A DNA stretch of 9,813 bases, from positions 7,440 to 17,252 of the forward strand of contig DIEW01000014.1 in assembly GCA_002418825.1 (NCBI GenBank), in the 5' to 3' direction. Shown one piece after another: positions 1 through 6,820 of the stretch. Made by a program: the position numbers and the translations under genes. The notes below the pieces were generated by a model that was not told the origin of the DNA, ran no database searches, and saw only the letters and a program-made list of their open reading frames with translations. How positions within the stretch are numbered: position 1 is the first letter of the stretch; each line of letters starts with the position of its first letter. The stretch is from Syntrophaceae bacterium UBA5764. GTDB lineage: Bacteria > Desulfobacterota > Syntrophia > Syntrophales > Smithellaceae.

Positions 1-201
1 GACCGGATGGAAAACCGTTACGACGCCAATCTTTCCGAACATATCAATCTCATCTGTAAAAGGTGCGGAGCAATTATCGACTATGACCTCCCCACCACAG
101 TCGAACCGAGAGACATCGTCAAAAAATCCGGATTCGTCGTCACGGAGGCCCGTATGGAATATTATGGGTATTGCCGTGACTGCCTGAAACGAACGGCATA
201 A
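1..201 (+). CDS. perR: PerR-type Fur-family transcriptional repressor, C-terminal part (5' end outside window)
   Basis: The frame is open from base 1 and ends with TAA at 199-201, so this is the last 66 codons of a gene that begins before the window. It is the dimerisation/metal-binding domain of a Fur-family regulator. The structural zinc site is intact: CKRC and, 37 residues later, CRDC in the YGYCRDC tail. The order RYD, EH, IC, CG, IID, GF, ARMEYYG matches Bacillus PerR closely. Aligned by hand to B. subtilis PerR, the regulatory-metal ligands equivalent to Asp85 (bases 22-24), His91 (40-42) and Asp104 are kept. The position of His93 is Asn (46-48). PerR proteins repress peroxide-defence genes until metal-catalysed histidine oxidation releases them. 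The catalase gene starting 140 bases downstream fits that role. Family assignment is firm; PerR rather than Fur or Zur is an inference from residues and context. Confidence 0.88.
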   Translation, partial: DRMENRYDANLSEHINLICKRCGAIIDYDLPTTVEPRDIVKKSGFVVTEARMEYYGYCRDCLKRTA

Positions 202-266
202 AAACCATCAGGAAAAAGCCGGAAAACGACCAGGTAATAATGCTTGCGTTTTTGATTTTCTTTTTC

Positions 267-286
267 GGAATGATTCCAGGTTGGAA
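267..286. promoter_or_regulatory. Overlapping palindromes upstream of katA, candidate operator
   Basis: Two perfect inverted repeats share a half-site. GGAAT-G-ATTCC spans 267-277 and TTCCA-GGT-TGGAA spans 274-286. The result is three alternating GGAA half-sites 56-75 bases before the katA start codon. The spot suits a repressor or activator site for katA, and PerR encoded next door would be the obvious candidate. The sequence does not resemble the AT-rich B. subtilis PerR box, so the factor is unknown. No convincing -35/-10 pair was found in 202-341; TTGGAA at 281-286 with TATCCA 17 bases on is weak. Confidence 0.28.
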
Positions 287-341
287 GCTTATAGAGAGTG
301 AGTTATCCATTAACTAAATAAATTTAAAAAAGGAGGACAGA

Positions 342-1802
342 ATGAAAAAAGAGAAAAAGTTGACCACGGCATTCGGCGCGCCTGTTGCTGATAATCAAAA
401 CGTTTTAACTGCCGGTCCCCGCGGCCCGCAGCTTCTACAGGACGTCTGGTTTCTGGAAAAGCTCGCCCATTTTGACCGCGAAGTAATTCCTGAGCGGCGC
501 ATGCACGCGAAAGGTTCCGGCGCCTATGGCACCTTCACCGTAACGAAAGACATAACCAAATACACTAAAGCAAAAATCTTCTCCGAAGTTGGCAAAAAAA
601 CGGATTTGTTCGCCCGCTTTTCCACCGTTGCTGGTGAACGCGGCGCGGCAGACGCGGAGCGCGATATCCGCGGCTTCGCCCTTAAGTTTTACACCGAGCA
701 AGGTAACTGGGACCTGGTCGGCAACAACACCCCGGTATTTTTCCTGCGTGATCCGCTGAAATTCCCTGATCTGAATCACGCGGTAAAGCGCGACCCGCGC
801 ACCAATCTGCGCAGCGCCTTAAATAACTGGGATTTCTGGACATCGCTTCCCGAAGCATTGCACCAGGTAACAATCGTGATGAGCGACCGGGGCATTCCAG
901 ACGGCTACCGACATATGCACGGCTTCGGCAGTCACACCTTCAGCCTGATCAGTTCCGACAATAAACGCTACTGGGTAAAATTCCATTTCAAGACTCATCA
1001 AGGCATTAAGAACCTGACCGACGAAGAAGCGGCAGTCGTCATCGGCAAATGCCGCGAAAGCAACCAGCGCGATTTATACTTTAACATTGAAAAAGGCGAA
1101 TTCCCCCGCTGGACAATGTATGTGCAGGTTATGCCGGAAAAAGAAGCATCCAAGGTCCCATATCATCCTTTTGACCTGACCAAGGTGTGGCCGCACGGTG
1201 ATTACCCTCTGCAGGAAGTGGGCATACTCGAACTGAACAAAAATCCCGAAAACTACTTTGCTGAAGTAGAGCAAGCCGCTTTTAATCCCGCAAGCATTGT
1301 TCCCGGTATCGGATTTTCACCAGACAAAATGCTCCAGGGGAGACTTTTTTCCTACGGCGACGCGCACCGTTACCGCCTGGGAGTCAATCATCACCTTATT
1401 CCCGTCAATGCGCCACGCTGTCCTGTTAACAGCTATCACCGCGACGGAATGATGCGTGTAGACGGCAACGCCAGCAGCACCATCGGCTATGAGCCCAACA
1501 GTTTCGGCGTCTGGCAGGAACAACCGGAATTCAGAGAACCGTCTCTTTCTCTGGAAGGCGCGGCCGATCACTGGAACCATCGAGAAGACAATGATTACTA
1601 CTCACAACCGGGAAAGCTCTTTCGGCTGATGAGCGCCGAACAACAGAAGGCGCTGTTTGAAAACACCGCGCGATCCATTGACGAGGCAAATAAGCAGGTA
1701 AAACTCCGTCACATTAGCAATTGTTACAAAGCCGATCCCGCTTACGGCGAGGGGGTAGCCAAATCTATCGGCATAGACCTTTCTGAAGTTACGAAAAAAT
1801 AA
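342..1802 (+). CDS. katA: Monofunctional heme catalase KatA (small-subunit type)
   Basis: This 486-residue protein converts hydrogen peroxide to water and oxygen. All hallmark residues are present: the distal His55 in RRMHAKGSGAYGTF, Asn128 in DLVGNNTPVFF, and the proximal heme ligand Tyr338 in GRLFSYGDAHRYRLG with Arg334 four residues before it. The His55-Asn128 and His55-Tyr338 spacings equal those of bovine catalase (75/148/358). FARFSTVAGERG and FDLTKVWPHGDYPL are further family signatures. The length is that of a small-subunit catalase, without the C-terminal flavodoxin-like domain of large-subunit enzymes. No signal peptide is visible, so it should be cytoplasmic. The ATG is fixed by a strong AGGAGG ribosome site at 331-336, five bases upstream. 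It follows a PerR-type regulator gene on the same strand and ends at a strong hairpin terminator, so it is probably its own unit or co-transcribed with perR, and peroxide inducible. Confidence 0.97.
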   Translation: MKKEKKLTTAFGAPVADNQNVLTAGPRGPQLLQDVWFLEKLAHFDREVIPERRMHAKGSGAYGTFTVTKDITKYTKAKIFSEVGKKTDLFARFSTVAGERGAADAERDIRGFALKFYTEQGNWDLVGNNTPVFFLRDPLKFPDLNHAVKRDPRTNLRSALNNWDFWTSLPEALHQVTIVMSDRGIPDGYRHMHGFGSHTFSLISSDNKRYWVKFHFKTHQGIKNLTDEEAAVVIGKCRESNQRDLYFNIEKGEFPRWTMYVQVMPEKEASKVPYHPFDLTKVWPHGDYPLQEVGILELNKNPENYFAEVEQAAFNPASIVPGIGFSPDKMLQGRLFSYGDAHRYRLGVNHHLIPVNAPRCPVNSYHRDGMMRVDGNASSTIGYEPNSFGVWQEQPEFREPSLSLEGAADHWNHREDNDYYSQPGKLFRLMSAEQQKALFENTARSIDEANKQVKLRHISNCYKADPAYGEGVAKSIGIDLSEVTKK

Positions 1803-1855
1803 TTTTTGCACACCTTCAGCGAGGGTAAATTTATTCAGCCGATGACATCAAACAA

Positions 1856-1892
1856 AAAAAAGCCCGATGGAATTTTCCCATCGGGCTTTTTT
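1856..1892. terminator. Bidirectional intrinsic terminator between katA and the cytochrome operon
   Basis: A perfect stem GCCCGATGG / CCATCGGGC, extended by flanking A and T runs to 15 pairs, encloses a 7-base loop (1871-1877). Read on the plus strand it ends in six T after the stem. Read on the minus strand it ends in eight T. It lies 54 bases after the katA stop and 22 bases after the stop of the convergent rhodanese gene, so it can end both transcripts. Confidence 0.93.
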
Positions 1893-1913
1893 GGACACAA
1901 AATTATTTTATTG

Positions 1914-2804
1914 TTATTCTACTGGCGCACCGGCGTCCGCCGCCCATTCCATGAATGAACCATCGTAAACCTTGACATCCCTATAGCCAAGCATTTCGGT
2001 AAGAATAAAAGCCCAACCAGTACAAGTTTTTCCGGTATCGCAATAAACAATTATTTCTTTGCCCGGATCATTGCCCACAGCTTTTTCAGCCAATGCGGCA
2101 AGCTCTTCCCTGGCTTTGTATAAACCATCCGGTGTAAACAGTTGGCCCACTGGCAGGTTAACCGCGCCTTTGATTCTGCCGGTTTTAGGCACAAATTCCA
2201 ATTTTTCTTTTCCTTCAAAAAAGGTGGAACCCCTGGTATCCACAATCTGTGCCTTACCGAGCTTGCCCAACACATATGCTTTATCGACAAAAAGGCCTTT
2301 ATTTACGGAAGCCTTAAAAGATTTCGGTTTTGCCTTTACCGCCTCCTGAGATAACGGCTTTCCTTCTTTTGCCCACTGCGTATGTCCGCCGCCGAGAATG
2401 GCCACGTCGGGAATGCCCATATACTTGAGCGTCCAGGCAACACGTGTCATGTCAAACTGATCCGGAATCTTTTCCGTTTTTCCCACAAGCACAACTAGGT
2501 TATCTTTGTCGATGCCCGCGTCACTGATAACATCCGTCAGATCATCAACCGCCGGCAGTTCGTTGAGCAAATCTCCGGCCTTTATCGCCCAGGAACCATA
2601 AAAAACATTGACCGCGCCGGGAATATGGCTCACTTTATATTCCTCCACCTTGCGCAAATCAACGATGACGAGCTTCTGATTTTTCAGATTTTTTTGCAGC
2701 CAGTCTGTCGATACGACAGGATCAATCCCTCTGGCTAAAGCCGTCAGCGGCAACAACAACGCAACAACCATCAATACCGCTTTTAACATTCTTGCTTTTT
2801 TCAT
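1914..2804 (-). CDS. Exported two-domain rhodanese (thiosulfate sulfurtransferase-like)
   Basis: This 296-residue protein has an N-terminal Sec signal peptide (KKARMLK, then a hydrophobic stretch at about 8-20, probable cleavage after TALA at 24), so it should be periplasmic. Two rhodanese domains follow. The first (about 28-150) has VDLRKVEEY and HIPGAVN but no cysteine at the catalytic loop, so it is the inactive structural half. The second (about 170-295) has VDTRGSTFFEG, GRIKGAVNLP and the active loop CDTGKT with Cys255. A second cysteine, Cys261, directly follows the loop. Such enzymes move sulfane sulfur from thiosulfate, polysulfide or similar donors to an acceptor. The start is ATG at 2804, with GAGGAGA six bases upstream (2811-2817). 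A TTG at 2819 would lie partly on that ribosome site and is less likely. It is the last gene of the operon, 16 bases after the decaheme gene, and ends before a strong terminator. The pairing with cytochromes suggests a respiratory sulfur or chalcogen role, but the substrate cannot be read from sequence. Confidence 0.92.
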   Translation of the reverse strand: MKKARMLKAVLMVVALLLPLTALARGIDPVVSTDWLQKNLKNQKLVIVDLRKVEEYKVSHIPGAVNVFYGSWAIKAGDLLNELPAVDDLTDVISDAGIDKDNLVVLVGKTEKIPDQFDMTRVAWTLKYMGIPDVAILGGGHTQWAKEGKPLSQEAVKAKPKSFKASVNKGLFVDKAYVLGKLGKAQIVDTRGSTFFEGKEKLEFVPKTGRIKGAVNLPVGQLFTPDGLYKAREELAALAEKAVGNDPGKEIIVYCDTGKTCTGWAFILTEMLGYRDVKVYDGSFMEWAADAGAPVE

Positions 2805-2820
2805 ACACTTTCTCCTCAAG

Positions 2821-3828
2821 TTACTTGGTAATTGGTTTAATGTTATAAATTAAATCTTCATTCGCTTTCGAGCCGTCTTTTATAAGAGTTTCAGGCTTCA
2901 AAAAGCCCTCCTTAGCCACATGGCAGGAATCACAGGAACGTGTGCGTTCTGTCCGCTTTTTGATGTTATGAACCGGAGAATTCCAATAATTAGGCACGGT
3001 GTCAAAGTTATCCATTTTAATTCCCGCCTCGTTAAATGTACTTCTTATAGTAGGAACGACTCTAAGAGTTGTCAAGGTCTTACGGTCACGCGGATTCAAA
3101 CCCAGAATGAAATCCGGCTTGGCTTGAGAGCCGGTTACCAAATGACAGCTGTAACATTGACGATATTGGCCGGCGGAATGACACGCCTGACAACTCACTG
3201 TATCCTTGTGTATTTCATGGGAAAGCTGGAAAGTTTTATTCGTATGGCAGGACTGACACCGGGGTCGTTCTGTAACCTCCTGTTTTGACTTATACATTGT
3301 TCCGTCACCATGCATTTCCTGTTTGCTGTGGCAATCCATACACATCATGCCCTTTTGATAATGAACATCGGGAGTTCCACCGTACTCACCCGTAAATTCC
3401 GGATAAACACGACCTCCGTGACAGGATGCGCATGTTTTTCCTTCGTTTTTCTTTACAAATTTATGGCCTTGTAGCAAGCCGGTAGTGATTCCGGAGACAG
3501 GTGGAGATTTGACATGACAATCACCGCAGGAAGCGTGACACGTGCGACAGGATTTCTCGAAAACCTTTTGGTCAAAAATTTTAAGCTCTTCGGCGGAAAA
3601 ACGGGGCTTGACACCTTCACGCTGCCCCATACTGGTGTAGTGCAGGGATTTGCTGTAGTTGCGTTCGACTTTTTTATGACACAAACCGCAAAGCTTAAGG
3701 TTATCAGATGGTCTGGCGATGCGCCCTGCATGGGCTGCTTCTTTAGCGTCTTTTTTATCATCGCCTCTGTGACAGACAACACATTCCATCGCCAGATGAA
3801 AATCCTGCCCCAGAAACACCGGATTCAC
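2821..3828 (-). CDS. Decaheme c-type cytochrome (possibly the C-terminal half of a split 17-heme protein)
   Basis: The 335 residues hold ten CxxCH heme-attachment motifs, with first cysteines at 16, 47, 94, 101, 133, 163, 191, 213, 225 and 299. Further histidines that could be distal ligands are scattered between them. No other domain is visible, and I cannot assign a named cytochrome family. Electron transfer in the periplasm is the expected role. The start is a problem: GTG at 3828 with AAAGG seven bases upstream is usable, but the protein then lacks any signal peptide, and c-type hemes are attached outside the cytoplasm. The frame stays open upstream for 17 more codons (Pro-rich, then EDYYKGYL) until the TGA that ends the heptaheme gene in this same frame. 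It may therefore be translated as part of that protein, or be a non-exported product of a broken gene. The rhodanese gene follows after 16 bases. Confidence 0.85.
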   Translation of the reverse strand: MNPVFLGQDFHLAMECVVCHRGDDKKDAKEAAHAGRIARPSDNLKLCGLCHKKVERNYSKSLHYTSMGQREGVKPRFSAEELKIFDQKVFEKSCRTCHASCGDCHVKSPPVSGITTGLLQGHKFVKKNEGKTCASCHGGRVYPEFTGEYGGTPDVHYQKGMMCMDCHSKQEMHGDGTMYKSKQEVTERPRCQSCHTNKTFQLSHEIHKDTVSCQACHSAGQYRQCYSCHLVTGSQAKPDFILGLNPRDRKTLTTLRVVPTIRSTFNEAGIKMDNFDTVPNYWNSPVHNIKKRTERTRSCDSCHVAKEGFLKPETLIKDGSKANEDLIYNIKPITK

Positions 3829-3861
3829 CAGATAACCTTTGTAATAATCTTCCGCCCGGAC

Positions 3862-3882
3862 CGGGGGAGGAGCCCCCGCTCA
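3862..3882 (-). other. In-frame TGA plus GC hairpin joining the two cytochrome reading frames
   Basis: On the minus strand the heptaheme gene ends with TGA (3882-3880). The following 17 codons and the whole decaheme frame are in phase with it and contain no other stop. One base after the TGA begins C-GGGGG-CTCCT-CCCCC-G, a six-pair stem with a five-base loop (3862-3878). Coding on both sides looks like a flexible linker: GGEGEG before the stop and AGAPPPVRAE after it. One base change, GGA to TGA, would explain the interruption. The hairpin has no U run, so it is not a standard terminator. It is closer to the stop and simpler than known bacterial SECIS elements. Confidence 0.75.
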
Positions 3883-4632
3883 CCCTTCCCCTTCGCCGCC
3901 TATTTCTGGAGGCACAACCAAACTTTTCATTTTTTCAGCGTTGGTGTGGCATTTGTAGCAGCTTCCCCTGCCTGTTTTGGCAAGCGGGGCTATCTGAGCA
4001 ATTTCTTTCCAGCTCTTATGGCAGCCGTTGCAGGTATACCAGGAAAAAGCTTCTTTCCCGTCATGGCAGCCGAAACAATATTTTTGTGGTTTGTGGTCCG
4101 TAACCGTGATAACATTAGCGCCTTTCTTGATTTGAAAAAGCTTCAAATGACATTCTTTGCAGTCTAGCGGCGGCGAATGCTTTTTGTGATCGAAACTTAC
4201 CCGCATTTCGTCTTTCCCAAACAAAACGGATGTATTGTATTCAGGGATTTTATAAGGTTTAGGTTTACCTTTTACGTGCCCCACTTCCTGCGCGCTTATT
4301 CGGACATGACAGCGTGCGCATTGGGTGTCAGCAGCAAAAGCCTCTCTGCCGTTGTGACAAGCCCCGCAATATTTGCCGCGGTAAAGTGATTCCATGATGA
4401 AATCTTTATTTTCCTGGGCTTTGAGCGCTTCCATTTCAAAAAGACCGCTGTGACATTTTTCACAACCTATCTTTTTCATGTCCACGTGATACAGATGCCG
4501 GAAAATAACGGATTTCACCGGCTGAGTATAGAGAATGCCCCCACCGTCGGAAAAGCCGGTTTTCCCGGAAACGCCAACGTTGGCGACACAAAATAAAGCA
4601 AGAATAATGATGAAGAAACGGTTTTTTTTCAT
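3880..4632 (-). CDS. Heptaheme c-type cytochrome with duplicated c7-type triheme domain
   Basis: The 250-residue protein starts with a Sec signal peptide (KKNRF, hydrophobic core about 6-22, probable cleavage near VGVSG) and carries seven CxxCH motifs at 57, 89, 105, 158, 186, 201 and 225. The first six form two copies of one module. Each copy has FxHxxH (His46/His49 and His149/His152), then CxxCHxxLF, then YCxxCHxGxEAF, then CxxCH. This is the layout of the c7-type triheme domains known from periplasmic cytochromes of metal- and sulfur-reducing Deltaproteobacteria. A seventh motif, CYKCH, follows before a Gly/Glu-rich end. It should shuttle electrons in the periplasm. ATG at 4632 gives a classic Lys-Lys signal peptide. 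A TTG at 4638 lies closer to the GAAAGG ribosome site (4647-4652) and is possible. The gene begins about ten bases after the FeS gene and stops at a TGA beyond which the frame continues into the decaheme gene. Confidence 0.9.
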   Translation of the reverse strand: MKKNRFFIIILALFCVANVGVSGKTGFSDGGGILYTQPVKSVIFRHLYHVDMKKIGCEKCHSGLFEMEALKAQENKDFIMESLYRGKYCGACHNGREAFAADTQCARCHVRISAQEVGHVKGKPKPYKIPEYNTSVLFGKDEMRVSFDHKKHSPPLDCKECHLKLFQIKKGANVITVTDHKPQKYCFGCHDGKEAFSWYTCNGCHKSWKEIAQIAPLAKTGRGSCYKCHTNAEKMKSLVVPPEIGGEGEG

Positions 4633-4642
4633 CAACAATGTT

Positions 4643-5395
4643 TCAACCTTTCATGTAAAACACGTTCGGCTTCGCGCCCACTTCTTCCCGCAACACCCAC
4701 ACCGGTTTCTGCAACTGATGCACGAGTTGAAAAACCCTGCTGGCCGGGTCGGACAAATCGCCGAACACTCGGACATCGGCGGGACAGGCCTCAGAACAGG
4801 CTACGTTTTTCATTCCACGGGAAAGCCTCGTTGCAAAACAAAAATCGCATTTATCAATCGCCTTTTTAGCTTCGTTATAATATCGCGAATTGTAGGGGCA
4901 GGCCATAATACATGACTTGCATCCAATACACTTTTTATCATCCATCATCACGATGCCGCTTACCTTATCTTTATATGTCGCCTGCGTCGGGCAGGTGCGC
5001 ACACAGGGAGGATTATTGCACTGGTTGCATAATATCGGGATGAACTCCCACTTCTGATCGACGGATTTGGGAACTCTTCTTTTCAAAATCATCGTTCTCC
5101 ATCCGTAGTCAGGCACACTGTTGGCAGCCACACAGGCTTCCATGCAACGCTTGCAATCGATACAGCGGTCCTGCCTTAATATCATTGCATAATGCGGCTT
5201 ATACTGATATTCATTCCGGTACGCATCCAGGGAATAAGCATTACGAACGTTGGAAACCAGAGACAAAATACTGCCGCCCGCAAAAATCCCGGTTATTACC
5301 AGCCCCATTTTCAGAAATTCCCGGCGTTCTATTTCAAGCTGAAATCCCGGAACTTTTTCTTGTTTCCTCCCGTTGTGGTTCAGACCATCAGTCAT
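4643..5395 (-). CDS. Tat-exported ferredoxin-like subunit with four [4Fe-4S] motifs (NrfC/PsrB/DmsB family)
   Basis: The 250-residue protein has a twin-arginine signal, ERREFLKMG (Arg24-Arg25), followed by a hydrophobic segment at about 31-48. It should therefore be folded in the cytoplasm and exported or anchored on the periplasmic side. Four cysteine clusters follow: 78/81/84/88, 123/126/131/135, 156/159/162/166 and 183/186/200/204. This is the standard sixteen-cysteine set of the electron-transfer subunit in CISM respiratory enzymes. Family members pass electrons between an NrfD-type membrane subunit and a catalytic or cytochrome partner. Its ATG overlaps the stop of the nrfD-like gene (ATGA at 5395-5392), and AGGA lies about seven bases upstream, so translation is probably coupled. 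The heptaheme gene follows within a few bases. The partner set implies transfer to cytochromes rather than to a molybdopterin subunit. Confidence 0.94.
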   Translation of the reverse strand: MTDGLNHNGRKQEKVPGFQLEIERREFLKMGLVITGIFAGGSILSLVSNVRNAYSLDAYRNEYQYKPHYAMILRQDRCIDCKRCMEACVAANSVPDYGWRTMILKRRVPKSVDQKWEFIPILCNQCNNPPCVRTCPTQATYKDKVSGIVMMDDKKCIGCKSCIMACPYNSRYYNEAKKAIDKCDFCFATRLSRGMKNVACSEACPADVRVFGDLSDPASRVFQLVHQLQKPVWVLREEVGAKPNVFYMKG

Positions 5396-6651
5396 GTCAG
5401 TTCCTGTGTTTCGTTTATCTCTTGTTTTGTTTCTTCTGGAGCGGAAGCCTGCTCTTCATGAGAAAATCCGTAAAATATTTTTTCCCCCAACAAAAAAGCC
5501 AAGGCGCAGAAACTTATTCCTCCGAGCACCACCAAAATTTCATGAACACTGGGAGTATAAATATGCAGCCGTGAATACTCTTCCACGCCAAGTTCCCAGT
5601 AAAGCGGAACAATCTGCCCCACGACAACCATGTCCAGACGGGTGAAAAAAATGCTGAAAATCATGACGACGGAAGCCACAAACATGATAATCAGATTTTT
5701 GCTTCTGGATACCAGAAGCAAAATAAAAGGGATAATCATTCCGCCGCACACTTCAATTACCCAGAAATTAAAAGAATAAGGACCAGCCAATAATGCGCTC
5801 ATTGCCGCTAGAGCGGACGGACCGCTGACCAATGTCGTCAACATTTTCCAGATGGTAAAAACCATCACAATGACCAGCAAAAGCATGGCAAGCTTTCCCA
5901 CTGACTCCAAAGCCTTGCGGGTCGGCTGATCGATATTGCAACGATTGATTTTATACGCGAGCAAAACAAAAAAGATAATAAAAGCGCAACCTGTAATTAA
6001 AGCGGACAAAATAAAATATACCGGAAAGTACGGCCCATACCAAAAGGGCCGCCCGTGCATCATGGCAAAAACGCCTCCCAGGTTGCTGTTGGCAGCGATT
6101 TCCGTAATTACTCCCAGAAAGCCAGCAATCACAGCCTGTTTATGTTTCCCCGCGCTCAGAAGAAAAATGAACTCCACCGTCAAAAAAACAACGGCGAAAC
6201 CATAAAGAGTGCCCATCCACCAAATATTAGAACTCAGATTAGGAGAAATTATATTGTACAAAACCATGCGGAAAGGGTTTTCGATTTCCAGCCCGATGAC
6301 TAAAAAACCGGCCAGAATGGTGACAATCGATAAATAAACACAGCGCCGGGCAAGAGGAATAAAATCCTTTACGCCGAAAACATGGCCGATCGAAGAAACA
6401 AGACAAAGCCCTGTGGAGGAAACAACAAAAAAAATGTAAGTGGAAATAAGAATGGCAACCGGAATTTCACGATACGTTCCGTAGGCGTTGCGAGAACCAG
6501 CAATAAAAAGGGCATGAATTCCGGACGCTATTCCGACTATTAACAAAGCGCTAAAAAGACAAACAAAAATTATATATATGATACCGCCGGATACCACGCG
6601 CCTATAAGCGGCTTTAATGGACATTACCCGATTATTGCCGAAGCCACCCAT
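5392..6651 (-). CDS. nrfD: NrfD/PsrC/HybB-family quinone-interacting integral membrane protein
   Basis: The 419-residue protein is very hydrophobic, with about ten predicted membrane spans by eye, at roughly 22-50, 63-90, 104-122, 144-167, 171-190, 208-233, 252-275, 290-314, 320-338 and 366-392. Family signatures are GLEIENPFRM (120-129), NLSSNIWWMGTLYG (138-151), NFWVIEVCGG (295-304) and FTRLDMVVVGQ (336-346). These proteins bind menaquinone or ubiquinone and exchange electrons with a partner FeS subunit, and some move protons. Ten spans match the longer HybB/ActC/QrcD type more than eight-span PsrC. The C-terminus is a Glu-rich tail (SHEEQASAPEETKQE) on one membrane face. The ATG at 6651 has AAAGG about seven bases upstream. 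An internal ATG at residue 10 (SIKAAYRR) is an alternative start. It is the first gene of the operon, behind a good promoter at 6695-6723, and overlaps the FeS gene by ATGA. Confidence 0.92.
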   Translation of the reverse strand: MGGFGNNRVMSIKAAYRRVVSGGIIYIIFVCLFSALLIVGIASGIHALFIAGSRNAYGTYREIPVAILISTYIFFVVSSTGLCLVSSIGHVFGVKDFIPLARRCVYLSIVTILAGFLVIGLEIENPFRMVLYNIISPNLSSNIWWMGTLYGFAVVFLTVEFIFLLSAGKHKQAVIAGFLGVITEIAANSNLGGVFAMMHGRPFWYGPYFPVYFILSALITGCAFIIFFVLLAYKINRCNIDQPTRKALESVGKLAMLLLVIVMVFTIWKMLTTLVSGPSALAAMSALLAGPYSFNFWVIEVCGGMIIPFILLLVSRSKNLIIMFVASVVMIFSIFFTRLDMVVVGQIVPLYWELGVEEYSRLHIYTPSVHEILVVLGGISFCALAFLLGEKIFYGFSHEEQASAPEETKQEINETQELT

Positions 6652-6694
6652 ACCATAGCCTTTCGCCGGTTTCTCGTGGTACCGAATTCAATTT

Positions 6695-6723
6695 ATAGTA
6701 AGATAAGTCCTCTGTTTTTTCAA
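6695..6723 (-). promoter_or_regulatory. Sigma-70-type promoter for the nrfD-FeS-cytochrome-rhodanese operon
   Basis: Read on the minus strand, TTGAAA (6723-6718, five of six to consensus) is separated by exactly 17 bases from TACTAT (6700-6695, four of six). Transcription would start near 6688, leaving a leader of about 37 bases before the ATG at 6651. No clear operator palindrome was seen beside it. Confidence 0.5.
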
Positions 6724-6756
6724 GGAGTATGTATGGTAATTTTTATCGCGTATCTT

Positions 6757-6812
6757 TTGACAGAAAAGATATTCAGTGATAAGTTTTATGTATCCGGCAT
6801 CAAATTAAGGAG
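6757..6812 (+). promoter_or_regulatory. Possible promoter and ribosome site for resB-ccsA
   Basis: A perfect TTGACA lies at 6757-6762, but the hexamer 17 bases on (TAAGTT, 6780-6785) matches the -10 consensus at only three positions, so the promoter is weak or activator dependent. The ribosome site is strong: AAGGAG at 6807-6812, eight bases before the TTG at 6821. It is what fixes the unusual TTG start of resB. The -35 element of the divergent operon lies only about 35 bases away, so one regulator could control both directions. Confidence 0.4.
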
Positions 6813-6820
6813 AACTTTCC

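Noticed and set aside
2805..2819. TTG start adding five residues to the rhodanese
   Set aside because: The TTG overlaps the GAGGAGA ribosome site, which is ideally placed for the ATG at 2804.
3862..3882. TGA read as selenocysteine with the hairpin as SECIS
   Set aside because: The stop is in a Gly/Pro linker rather than a redox motif. The hairpin starts too close to the TGA and is too simple for a known bacterial SECIS. Kept only as a low-probability option.
3514..4167. Long plus-strand open frame (217 codons) antisense to both cytochrome genes
   Set aside because: It is opposite two frames dense in CxxCH motifs, has no good ribosome site, and its translation shows no recognisable domain.
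6678..6689. Adjacent GGTACC and GAATTC, reminiscent of a cloning polylinker
   Set aside because: The intervening SacI site of pUC-type linkers is missing and the surrounding sequence is a normal divergent promoter region. Chance is more likely than vector contamination.
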